Assembly (NCBI GenBank): GCA_047967505.1
Contig: CM106541.1
From: Dipteris shenzhenensis
Taxonomy: Eukaryota > Polypodiophyta > Polypodiopsida > Gleicheniales
Length of the DNA stretch: 64,000 nt
Strand: one strand, 5' to 3'
Part shown: positions 11,871-22,811 of the stretch, one piece after another
Layout of the letters: the number at the start of each line of letters is the position of its first letter
Numbering within the stretch: the stretch's first letter is position 1
Program-made: the position numbers and the translations under genes
The notes under the pieces: model-generated
The model's database searches: none
The model's input: only the letters and a program-made list of their open reading frames with translations
What the model was told of the DNA's origin: nothing

Positions 11871-13258
11871 AAAGAGAGCAAAAGGATAAGAAAAAGAATG
11901 CAAATTGGGGTGCAAATCAAAAGGAAGAGAGTCCAAGGGAGGACAAAGGAAAAGTGAAGATTGAGGAGATCAATGCAGTCACACATGATAGTGACAATGA
12001 CGTTCTCTTGATGTCTAGTTTATGTGCAGAGTTGCTTACCACTTCAGATGATGCATATTCCCAGGATTGGATTTTGGATTCTGGTGCTTCATTCCATGTT
12101 ACTCCCCATAGGGAATGGTTCTCCACTTATGACAGTGGAAAGATAGGTTGTGTGCATCTTGGAAATGACTATGCATGTGACATAGTGGGAGTAGGTGACA
12201 TAAAGTTTTCTTTTGCAAATGGGTCTGCATTTATTTTGAAACATGTGAGACATGTGCCTAAGTTGACCAAGAGTCTTATTTCAGTGGGTCAACTAGATAA
12301 TGCTGGTTTTCACACCACTTTTTGCTTTCAGAGTTGGAAAATTCAGAAGGGCTCTATGCTTTTGGCCAGGGGTGCCAAGTGTGGGACTTTGTATCCCTTA
12401 CATGTATCAGGGGTATTTGATCATGTTGTTGCAATAATCGAGCAGCCAAGCACTTCTTTGTGGCATTGGAGGTTGGGGCACATGAGTCAGAATGGAATGA
12501 AACTCTTATGCCGTTTGGGTTATGTACCGCATTTGAGTTTCTCTGATTTTGAATTTTGTGAGCACTGTCTCTATGGGAAGCAGACTAAATCAGCCCATAA
12601 AAGAAGGGAAAAGAAAGAGTTTAAAAAGCTTGATTTGGTGCATTCAGACGTATGTGGTCCCATGCCTACACGGTCATCAGGCGGGGCTGAATATTATGTG
12701 ACATTCATTGATGATGCAACTAGACAAGTGTGGGCTTATGCTATAGCTCGAAAGAGTGATGTATTCTAGGTATTTCAGAAATGGCTGGCCTTGGTTGAGA
12801 ATCAGTCAGGTAGAACGCTTAAATGCCTACGGACTGACAATGGTGGAGAGTATCTCTCTCATGACTTTCAGCATTTCTGTGATACACATGGGATTAAGAG
12901 GGAGCTCACATCTCCTCGTACTCCAGAACAAAATCCAGTTGCAGAAAAGATGAACCGTACCATTCAAGAAAGGTTGCAATGCATGCTTTCCAATGCAAGT
13001 CTTTCTGGTGGCTTTTGGGCTGAGGCAATGAAGACTGCAGTGCATGTGATCAATAGATCACCTAGTAAGAGTTTGGATGGTGGTATTCCTGAAGAGGCAT
13101 GGAGTGGCAAGAAGCCCTCTTACTCTCATTTGCGTATATTTGGGTGTGAGGCATATGCACATGTGCCAAAAGAGCTTCGAAAGAAGCTAGATCCTAAGTC
13201 TAGGAAATGCATCTTTCTGGGTTATGGTGAAAGTGGAGAGATGGGCTATTGTCTCTAG
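11871..13258 (+). pseudogene. copia-A protease and integrase (broken)
   Basis: The protease active site is the DSGASFH segment near 12078. Integrase follows: an H-H-C-C zinc module (WHWRLGH ... CEHCLYGKQ), then the catalytic core with Asp in HSDVCGP, Asp in RTDNGGEY and Glu in VAEKMNRT. The core is followed by the copia GKKPSYSHLRIFGC and KCIFLGY motifs. In-frame stops lie at about 12767 and 13256; the second replaces the usual Trp after GYCL and fits a G-to-A change. All catalytic residues remain, so the lesions are recent. Confidence 0.85.
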
Positions 13259-15181
13259 GATCCAGAAGCAAAGAAGATCATACGCAGCCATGATGTAGTC
13301 TTCAATGAGAAAAAGATGCATAAGGCACCCATGAGGGATGTGGAAATGAGGAGAATCACTTTCCAGGATGTGAATCCACCTGCATATGTTGATAGACAAC
13401 AAGCTGTCCATGCACCAAATGTGCAAGAAATGGTACCACCAAGTACTCCCACAGGTATACAATCAAGGGTAGATGATGGATCATCTATTGGTGGAAATGA
13501 TGAGCCAAATGTGGCTGATATGCAGGTGGGACAGCAAGCTGAAATGCCCTTGAGAAGATCTTCTAGAGTGTCTAGACCGCCTGATAAGTTTATTCCAGGG
13601 ATAGACTATGTGATGCTTACTGATTGCGGGGAGCCTTCTTGCTACAAAGAGGCTATGATGCGCGAGGATCAACGCAAGTGGGAGTATGCTATGCAATCAG
13701 AGATGAGTTCACTTATGAAGAATAAGACTTGGGACTTGCTTTCTTTGCCACATGGAAAGAAAGCATTGCCATGTAAATGGGTCTACAAAATGAAGGTCAC
13801 AGGTGATGATGTGCCTAGGTACAAGGCCCGTTTGGTTGCTAAAGGGTTCAAGCAAGAGAAGGGTGTGGACTTTGATGAGATATTCTCTCCGGTTGTGAAG
13901 ATGACCACACTTAGATGCATGCTTGGACTAGTGCAAGTAGAGGATATGGAGCTTATGCAGATGGATGTCAAGACAGCTTTCTTGCATGGGGATTTGCATG
14001 AGGAAATTTACATGGTACAGCCGGAAGGCTTTGAAGAAAAGGGCAAAGAGCATTTAGTTTGCAAGCTGAAGAAGAGTCTCTATGGTCTTAAGCAAGCGCC
14101 TAGAGAATGGTATCAGAAGTTTGATGCTTTCATTCGGTCCCAAGGTTTTAGAAGGAGTGAAATTGATCACTGCCTCTACACTAAAAGGGCTAAGGATAGT
14201 AGCCTGATAATCCTGGCAATATATGTGGATGATATGCTATTGTCTAGCAAGAATACTTATGAGCTAGATGCATTAAAGGCCAAGTTGCATGAGGCCTTTG
14301 ATATGAAGGATTTGGGACTTGCAGGTCATATTCTTGGTATGCGCATCACGCGTGATCAGAGTAGGAAACTCCTTTAGCTTTAACAAAAAGAGTATGTTAC
14401 AAAAGTATTGCAGCGTTTCAATATGGAGGGGGGGAAGGCAGTGAGTACTCCATTGCCTCCATATGTGAAACTGAGTCATACAGATAGTCCCAAATCAGAT
14501 GAGGAAAGGGCCATGATGGCCAAGGTTCCTTATGCATCAGCAGTTGGGAGTCTTATGTATGCTATGATAGCTACTAGACCAGACATTGCATTTGCAGTGG
14601 GAGTTGTTAGCCGGTATATGGCTAATCCAAGAAAGAGGCATTGGGAGGCAGTTAAGTGCATCATGAGGTACATGAAGGGTATCAAGGAGATGTGCATCTG
14701 CTTTGGTAAAGGAGACATGCGTGTACTTCGGTACACAGATTCAGACTATGCAGGGCAAGTGGATAGTAGGAGATCCACTTCTGGTTATGTGTTCACCTTT
14801 GCACGTGGTGCAGTGTCGTGGATGTCTCGCACACAGAAGTGCGTTGATTTGTCTACCACAGAGGATGAGTATGTTGCAGCCACAGAGGGTTGCAAGGAGG
14901 CTATATGGCTTGATCGGCTAGTGGGAGATTTGGGGATTCATACATGTGTACCGACATTGCATAGTGATTCCATGAGTGCTATTCAACTAGCGTGTAATCC
15001 GGTCTTTCATGCAAAGACCAAACACATTGAGGTTAGGTACCATTTCATCAGGGAGGTACCTGAGGACAAGCGCATAGAGCTTGTCAAGGTTCATACAGAT
15101 GATAACCATGTAGATATGCTGATGAAGAGTCTACCTAGTCAGTGGTTTGAGTATTGTTGTGTATTGATGGGCATTGGATAG
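13259..15181 (+). pseudogene. copia-A reverse transcriptase and RNase H (broken)
   Basis: Reverse transcriptase motifs are in order: KWVYKMKVTGD, RYKARLVAKGF, QMDVKTAFLHGDL, LKKSLYGLKQAPREW, and the catalytic YVDDML near 14222. A pair of stops near 14375 interrupts the connection. RNase H follows from 14408, with the first Asp in YTDSDYAGQ, then STSGYVF, the second acid in STTEDEYVA, and TKHIEVRYHFIRE. This is the standard end of copia pol, and the stop at 15179-15181 lies 55 bp before the right LTR. Confidence 0.88.
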
Positions 15182-15224
15182 TATGCTCACTGGGTTGTTC
15201 TCCCTTAAAGGCACATTGTCCTTT

Positions 15225-15235
15225 AAGTGGGAGGT
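15225..15235 (+). promoter_or_regulatory. copia-A polypurine tract
   Basis: AAGTGGGAGGT abuts the right LTR. In this position a purine tract primes plus-strand synthesis. It contains two T residues, so it is not perfect. Confidence 0.75.
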
Positions 15236-15406
15236 TGTGGGGGTTAAAGGTCACTGTGCCTTTACCCCAGTTATGTACAATACTCAAACACATATATAAA
15301 TGAATGAAAAAGAAGATTAGGGTGGTTCTGCACCCACCAAAACTTGTGTGGCTCTTTGTTTCTCTCTCTTCCTCTTCCGTTCTTGCTTCCGTTGAGAGCA
15401 CTCTCA
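15236..15406 (+). repeat. copia-A right (3') LTR, 171 bp
   Basis: It matches the left LTR in length and sequence except for two C/T differences in the CT-rich part. It is followed directly by the second TAGGG at 15407-15411. Confidence 0.92.
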
Positions 15407-17720
15407 TAGGGTGTGCTGAAGCATATGCTCAGGAATGCCCATCATGACATGCATCCCCTTGTCGTCGCTTGCTAGAGCTTCCATAGACCTTACTTTATCA
15501 TCCTCGGTCAACCTCGATGTTGCGAGGCTATAGAGCCTCTCCTCGTTTTGATCACCCCCGGGGGCTTCATCCCCCAGTCCAGAGTGGTGACAATCCTGCA
15601 AACCGAAAGTGGTTTTAATAAACAATCACTTCGTATACAAGCTTGTTATCCAATCGTTGTCATTCTACATGTAATCCCCACAATTCACTTACTCGTACCA
15701 TCTTGTCCCTAGTGTAGGGTTAGCCAACTTCAAGAGTCGATGCATACGCTTTAAGAGCTTGTTGTTCACACTGTAGTACGCTTCGCTCCATTTCTTTCCA
15801 AAGTCAGCATCGGACAACTCGCTGCGACGGCTCTGCATGACCGGATGCAAGTGTTTGTCTTACGTGTCTTGCACATGCATTCGTTGCCTTGTCATCAAGC
15901 ATATTACAAAAACTAGAGAAGGAAAGGGAAAAGTGTCCCACCTTACCTTCCACATCACCTATGTGATGACTGGAAGAGGGTTTTTGTACCAATGCACTTT
16001 TGTAGTTGCCTTCTTCCCGTGATGTCCAACGACTGTTCCTACTCAGTTGACAATCTTCGGTGGATTTCCACATCTGATACAGTACCCAACACTCTGGCCT
16101 TGGTCCAAAAAAGTGGTGGTGACAACCCCCTTTTGTGCTAGCTTGGAGTCGAAAGCAACAAATTAAACGATCCTTCAGTGAGGGCGAGGCAGCTAAAGAC
16201 ACAGTGCGTTTATCAGGAATCATCGAACTCACCTATTCGTCCTAGATAATAAGGACAACAACTCTCCTTTATCTTTCAAGGGCACCTCCACTAAAATGCA
16301 TTGGACGCGTATATGTTAGTGCTCATCATTAGGAAAGGATGGCACTCGAAAGAAAATAAAAAATTCATGAGTTGAAAACAAATGAAACGTGGCTACTAAT
16401 GTTGAATCACCCAAATCAATGGACTACAATACTTACATGTCCTTATCTCGGTCGTCCACCCTGTGTGGCGATGGTTCCCATCCCAAATATAAAATAAGGA
16501 ATTCGACAAGAATTCCCACTTCGTGTTCCTAATTTCTTGCTCAAATTCTTCGTGCTTTCGGAGCCAGTGCGCATTCTACTCCCTTTTCACATCCTCGTCC
16601 ACGTCTCTCTTTTGCATCTTTGGTGTGGCGTGGACATGATGAAGACACCCAAACCCAGAAAATACCCACGAGAAGAACGTTTCCTGCATCTCTTGGGTGC
16701 GGGATGTGATCTGGCGGGGATAGTGGGCATTGGGAGCAATCGACACAAGGAGATCGGGGGTGAGGGATTTTCTTTTCCACCTACAAAGGAATTTTTTTAA
16801 TTTAGCCCAAACATTTTTTCTCATGCCGTGCCTTGAGATTATAAACCTTCAAAAGACCGAACTACTCACAGTGATTGAATGTAGCTAGTCCTCGATGCAC
16901 TCCTGCACAATTGTCTTGTCGTCGCAGGAGGCGCTCAGTGCCGTCTCTCCAAGGACACCCTCCTCGTCATCGTCCTCAGACTCATCTCTGGTCCGTCGCT
17001 TTGGTGCACGTCGACCTCTGCCTTTGCCGCATCGCCCTCGGGAAGAGGGTGTGCTCACACTTTTGCTACGCTCACTGGAGGAACTATCCTTGTTTTCCTC
17101 CTCCTCCTCTTCTTCGATTGAACTGTTTTGCATCACAAGTTTCCTCTTTCCTTTGGAATCTTACTTAGTAGCACCGGTGGTAGCCCCAATAGATGTCGCC
17201 AAGGCTCCACGAAGTTCTGAGGACATGCCTTCCATCAATGATGCACCGATAAGAGTCTGCACACCTGAGGGATCGAGCCGAATTGTCCTTCTTTGTCGAC
17301 CTCCCCCTTGTGTTGAAGTAGCACCCTTGGGACACGTAGTCTTCCTTTTGTAGAAGTTGCACCCTCATCGGAGGCATGTCTGGGCTGGGCTATATCATCA
17401 AGTCTCTATTCACAGAAATTTGTAAAATGGGTTCAGGAAAATTCCAACAAAGTCCACTCTAAGCTGATGCAAAGGAAGAAGGACATGATAGAAGAGCTCA
17501 CCACTTGTTTAACGGGCCACACGAGTAATGCGTTCTCTTTGAGGTCCACTTCAGCCCCATCCTTGTTGATTCCTTTCAATGGGGCCTTATCATACATGCA
17601 CGAAATGATGATAGCAATGTCGCCAGATTGAATACCTTTGGACTCATGTGTCTGACGAATGCACGCGTGCGCCACGGGATCGTATTTGTCATCATACAAG
17701 ATGACGATGTCATCTCACTT
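15407..17720 (-). other. Unidentified older repeat or gene remnant, right part
   Basis: This is the other half of the DNA split by copia-A. Minus-strand frames include one at about 17433-17699 that ends at a possible GTGAGC splice donor. Another at about 16885-17136 is strongly basic then acidic (KRRTRDESEDDDEE), like a nuclear protein tail. A third lies at 15804-16232. Introns and decay both seem present. A CACTACAAGAC word at 17816 resembles CACTA-transposon ends but faces the wrong way for these frames. I cannot name the family. Confidence 0.35.
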
Positions 17721-17929
17721 GAAAACGGGTGATGCCATTCTTGCTAGGATGCGGATTGAGGGTACAGTACAAAGTTAGGGTTTGCAAGACCTACATTCAT
17801 GGCACAAAAACCCTCACTACAAGACAAAATCATTTAATAATACAAATCAATCCTATCTTAAAATGGTACCCATATATTTTGCAAGATAGTGTGAAGAAGA
17901 ATGAGAGGTAGACAATAGATCCACCTTGA

Positions 17930-17951
17930 AGCCATATGGGCCCAAGTGCTT

Positions 17952-17994
<43 letters not shown>

Positions 17995-18400
17995 GAATAG
18001 GGTAGGCCCTCCCTTCAAAAGGTGGAATGTATATAAGGCAAAGGGCTGACTTTGGTCTTCATTATTGTATCCACAAGTTTGGAATAAGAGCTCTCTCTTT
18101 CTCTTCAAGGTGTTTGAGTTTTCTCTTACTTCCATTCTAGTGCCCTTGTGTTTGCCACCCCATCCCCCTTCATTCCCCTTCTCTTCCCTCCTCCCTTCTC
18201 TTCTTCCATCTCCCCCTCCCCTTTTCTCTGTTGTGGAAACACATTGCAAAAATCTGGGAGTCTCGAGAGTGATAATCAAGGATGGTTCGTGCTTGCATTT
18301 CTCCCACAAGGAGTAGTAGGAGGAGTGGTTCCCTTGTAATTCCTTCAAGATTCCCATGCCATGTGAGTCACCACCAAAGACTACACAATGGGTATCAAGG
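17930..18400 (+). mobile_element. gypsy-C 5' end (LTR-like, copy 1)
   Basis: Starting around a GTATATAAGG TATA element at 18029-18038, this stretch matches 36860-37250 over several hundred bases: a CTTTGGTCTTCATT word, a long pyrimidine tract, then a GCTCGTGCTTGCATTTCTC-like block. It reads as the R/U5 side of an LTR. A degenerate Met-primer-like TGGGTATCAAGG at 18389 may mark the primer site. Exact LTR ends could not be set. Confidence 0.55.
17957..17994. repeat. (GA)n microsatellite in gypsy-C LTR-like region
   Basis: A GA run lies upstream of the TATA box of the gypsy-C end. The related copy near 36840 lacks it, so it expanded in this copy. Confidence 0.85.
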
Positions 18401-20376
18401 GGTGGACAAAAAGGAGGCCAAAATGGGAGACAAGGAGGCAAAACTGAGAGTAGATAGGGAGTGGGAAGGGGAAAGAGGCTAAGAAGGTGGGCACAAGGAA
18501 GGGAGGGAGAGGGGTAAAAATAGGGGTCAAAGAGGCTATGGAGCCAGTTGTGTAGCAAAGGTAGTAGTATCTCCTTTTTCAATGTTATTGTATTAACATT
18601 TTTGTACTTCATCGTCGTAAAACTATCTTGTTTCTATCTCATTAATTTTCATATCAACCTACTCATCACATATCATGAAAATATCACCATTATTTGCTTC
18701 ATAATATCACCTCTTCATCTTCACATTCAAAATGTTAGCTATGTTTCAATTACACAAATTATTTTTATTATTTTTGTTATTTTGGCCTATGCATACATAC
18801 CTACATGATATTCAATAAAACATGACCAACGTTATTGAGATTAATATGTATTAGGAAAACAGGGAACTCATTTTGGGGCCTTTTGGCCAAAATGAAAAAC
18901 CCCCCTCCACCAATCACAAGGAGGCCAATGTAACATTGAGGACATTAACAAAAATTAACGTAATTCCATAGACAAACAATACTTTCTGGATATAAACTTG
19001 TAAATAATAAATGAAAATTTGAACCATTAGCATGTTCAATTCTCTTTCATGAATCAAGGATTCAAATGATCTTTCTCTTCTAAACTGGTTTTTCTTTTCC
19101 TTTCCTAATCTAGTTTTCTAGCTTTCATTTCACCTATTATAATGCATGTTCAAAGCTCTTACCATGAGCCAAGGACATTCTCTCCTAAGCTAGTTCTCGC
19201 ACTTGATTTGTCCCCACTTGCAAGCTTAGTTTTGTTTCACAAATCATTTGCAAGTTCATTCTCTTTCACAAATCATCCATGGGAATAGGCAATCCAAGCC
19301 ATCCTAATGCAAAACATTGGTGTAACTCATAATGAATAAGACCTTGACATAGAGGTGAGAGCTATTTCTCGCCAACCTATAGCCTGCATATCATCTGTAG
19401 AGGTTGCCAACCATGTGAATGCAGAGGGTCACTGGCAAAATTTGGATGTCTTAAAAGGTAGCTGAGTGTTGACACAACCAACAAGGAGAAAAAAACCCTG
19501 GTCAACTAGTATATTTCTAGACCCTTGGAAAGGCATGGTCAAAGATTTTAAAACAATAGATGGTAAGAAGGGTTTTAAGGAGCTACTAACTGAGCAGGTA
19601 TATATGCACAAAGAGCTTGTGTTGTAAGATTATCCAAATTATATTCCATGAAACATGACCGATTGTGAGTTTCTCCTTTCAATCTCAAAATTGTAGGTTG
19701 AAACATTGTTACTTTTTGTGTCCAATTGGAGGTGTTTTGGTTTCAGATCTATATCCATCAACATATAAAGAATGGCAGCCAATGGAGTGCATTTTGGGAT
19801 TGTTAGATGCATTGAATGCAGCAATAGGAGAGCTATAAATCAAGATAGATCTAGAATCAAATAGGTAACTTCATTTATGACCATTTTTATGAATTTTTGG
19901 ACAAAAGAAAAACTCATGATGTGTTAAAGAAACAAGATCCTCCATCATCAAATAGTATAGACTGGACAGTGTTGCATGGTAGTGTGACAAAGATATACAA
20001 GGCCAAGCTATTTGTAAAAGTTCAATGATCTTTACGGCCAAGAATTGCTACAAGAATTGTAAAAATCAATTATGCATGCCCATAGGGATAGCTCTGGGAA
20101 CACAAAAATAAGGAAAAAGCACATGAAAATTGGGACCTCGAGCATCAAGAAATGATGAAATTTGCATGCAAATTGCATTGAAATAAACCCCATTGAAATA
20201 AAAATCATTGGGGCACTGCCCTCGCACCCCACGCTATCCCTGGACCCTACCCTATTGTGGCACAGGGAAGCCACAAGGGGTTGCCGCCCCTTGACCCCGC
20301 GTCGAGGTGGACTCAATTTCGAATTGGGCACTCAACTATGCCAATGAACACATGATCTTGAGATCAAGAGTCCTAA
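18401..20376. other. gypsy-C leader or older non-coding DNA
   Basis: No recognisable coding block. The stretch 18560-18830 is very AT-rich. A GC-richer segment at 20205-20330 contains a GGGGCACTGCCCTCGC-like block that looks like repeat-derived untranslated DNA. Nothing firmer can be said. Confidence 0.4.
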
Positions 20377-21672
20377 ATGCTAGAGCAAAGGGGGAAGAGG
20401 AGTAACCTTCAAGGCCCACAAGTAAGACCCTCCACCACAGAAGCCCCTATGATGCCTCCTTTGCAACAACAAAACATGGGAGATATTCCCTACCCAACAA
20501 GTGCCCCTTATGGGCCTATGAGTGCAAGAAACATGCCACTCCCTAGAGGACCTCCAGTCCAACCTATTAGGCCCAATCCGACCAAAGTCACAATGCAAAT
20601 GCCTAGTGGGCATGGATCCTCTCATCCCAACCTTGTGCCATCTAATCCATGGAACCTTTCATTAGGAACACCAATGTACGGGACAAGGCCCACCATTCCA
20701 CAACCTCCTCTTGTATCGCAAATGGTCCTTATAGATGAAGCTATGAGAATCCTAGTGTAAGCGCTAGGAAGGGGGGCTGTTGCTCCACCACTAACATTTC
20801 CAAGAAGGGATACCAACCCCTCAAGGAGCAAGCCTATCATAATATCCAAGCTAATCACCAAGTTTGTAGGAGAAAGAGACCCAGTCTCCCATGTTGAGAG
20901 ATTTGAACAAATCTGTGAGACCTTTGGTGATATCAAGGATCTAGACGAGGTCAATGCTTTTAGCTTGAGTCTTGATGGCAAGGTTGGACAATGGTTTAGA
21001 TCCTTAAACCCTAAGGAGAAAATAAATTGGGACACGTTGCATAGATCTTTCATTGTGGGGTTTGCCCGCAGTGGTCCCAAGTGGCAAGTGGAACCCGCTT
21101 AACCAGCTTTATGAGGTGAAGCAGTAGGATAGTGAGTCCTTAAGAGACTATATTACCAGGATTAAACATCTGAACTCACTACGAGAGGATGAGCGATGTG
21201 TAGCTTTTGTCACGCTTCCTCATAGGGCTACAAGATGCTAAGCTGCATGATCACCTGTTTGCTATGAATCTCACTATGCAGCAAGATGGCGATACGCTTA
21301 GAGGATAACATGAGGGGGAAGCCCCAAAATGACAAATCCTTAGCTTCCTCAGATATGTCCCAAATAGCACAAGCTTCAACCTCATAAGCAACTAAGGATG
21401 CAAGTATGATGCCCAAGGTGCTCAACATGGAAGAGTTGGCCACATATCTATTAAACAAGTTGAGCCAACAATGGAAGATAGAAGCACCAAAAGATGTCCC
21501 TAGCAACCCCCATCTATTTCCACAAAGAGATAACATATGGTGTGGGGTATGCAATGGAAATCATCCCACTAAGGAATGCCCTCATCCTAGAGCCAGAGGC
21601 CAACACTCTATTGTGCCCATTGTGCTCGTTGGGGAAATCATGAGACATCCCAATGTCATTATCTTAGGGTGA
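20377..21672 (+). pseudogene. gypsy-C gag, N-terminal part (broken)
   Basis: A proline/methionine-rich N-terminus leads into a gypsy gag core. It includes KLITKFVGERDPVSHVERFE (family form KF-G-DP--H---F), then GQWFRSLNPKEKINWDTL, continuing after frame changes to RDYITRIKHL. A zinc-knuckle-like CGVCNGNHPTKEC lies near 21543-21581. At least one stop (near 20758) and several frameshifts break it. Sequence resembling the following gag-protease region resumes on the same strand near 34500, so it was interrupted by the gypsy-B insertion near 21813. Confidence 0.7.
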
Positions 21673-21813
21673 TTCATTAACCCATGTATCAACAAAGGCC
21701 GCATCTACCATTGCTTGCATCACCCAATCCATCCAATCAAGCATAATCGGCAATACAAGGAGCCCCATCAACCAATCAAGGGCAATTTAGGGCTCAAAAT
21801 ATTCCATTACCCC

Positions 21814-22811
21814 TGCTAGTACTATTACCCAGAAAAGAAATCAAGACCAGAGGCTAGAGGCTAAGCATGGCGACGCTCGAGGGCCATAGGGGAAAGGAGA
21901 TCGTGAGGGCGAACCGTTATCATGGGAGGGGGAAAAAAAGGAATTAGAAGGGGAGGAAATGAAGAGGGAGACTATGATGCAAGGGGAAAGGGAGAGGGGA
22001 AGAGAAGCATGTTCATGATAGGAGGAGGAATGTAAAGATGGAGACATCAAGGGAAGAGGACCATACTTTATTTGAAAGAAAGGATGAGAGGGAAATATTA
22101 AAGTACTAGCTAGGTGGCTTTACAAGAATGAGCGTCTCATCAAGGAATAGCCCCCTCCTTTTATAGCCAAAAGAGGGGGGTCTCTCCCAATTAATGTATC
22201 CTCCCACATGCATGATGTGTGTGGAAATCCCATGTGGGCTAGGTGGTTACACACTCTCAATTGTGTGCGACAACCCTTTGCCTCAATTTTCCACATAAAT
22301 CAAGCCCCATATCTCAAGTCTATGATACTCCCTTGGTCTCTTCCCAATTTTATAATATGTTCAAACCTCTAGGAGGACAAGTGGAGGGTTGGCACAAGGA
22401 ATCTTGCCACCTCATCCTACTTTCCCCATTATTTAACTTGCTCTCTTGGACCTTCTATACCTCCCCCACATGGGCCTATCCCATATGGAGGGAATAAGTC
22501 AATATAATATCCATCTCCACCTATTTTATATTACTTCTCCCATGGACTTTGAGCCATATCTCACTAAATGCAGCCTAGGTGGAGGGGTGGCACATGGAGG
22601 AGCCATGCCACCTTACATTTTATAATATTACTATCATGGATTATGTACAACACACCTTATGGGTCCTCTTACATGGAAGGGTGGCACATGGTCATGCCTT
22701 GCCACCTCAACCTTGGGCCCTATGCACACCATATTTTATTATACTATTTCCACATATACAAACACACACACATATTAATGCCTTTTTCCTTAGACAATTT
22801 TATCCATAACA
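21814..22811 (-). repeat. gypsy-B 3' LTR (minus strand)
   Basis: Read on the minus strand it begins TGTTATGG at 22811, directly after a pyrimidine-rich tract on the plus strand that forms the polypurine tract. A near-identical inverted copy occurs at 47425-~48415. The TATA element TATAAAA (minus) lies at 22159-22165 and is conserved in the other copy at 48074-48080. The distal end is uncertain by a few tens of bases because the two copies diverge there; 21814 is a guess from the first TG. Confidence 0.75.

Larger units (their letters stand above)
9506..15406 (+). mobile_element. Complete Ty1/copia retrotransposon (copia-A)
   Basis: A 5.9-kb element bounded by two 171-bp LTRs, with an initiator-Met primer site, a purine tract and a 5-bp target duplication. 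The gene order is gag, protease, integrase, reverse transcriptase, RNase H, which defines Ty1/copia. By eye the two LTRs differ at two positions, both C in the left copy and T in the right, which points to a fairly recent insertion. Even so, the coding region has at least five stops and one frameshift and cannot make a full polyprotein. A truncated LTR of the same family lies at 48603-48765. Confidence 0.93.

Noticed and set aside
17816-17827. CACTACAAGAC as a CACTA-transposon terminus
   Set aside because: It points to the right, away from the candidate frames, and no matching inverted end was found, so it may be chance.
18148-18612. A 260-residue minus frame and plus frames around the pyrimidine tract
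   Set aside because: Low-complexity Pro/Ser/Leu translations of an LTR-type pyrimidine tract; the homologous copy near 37 kb does not keep the frames.
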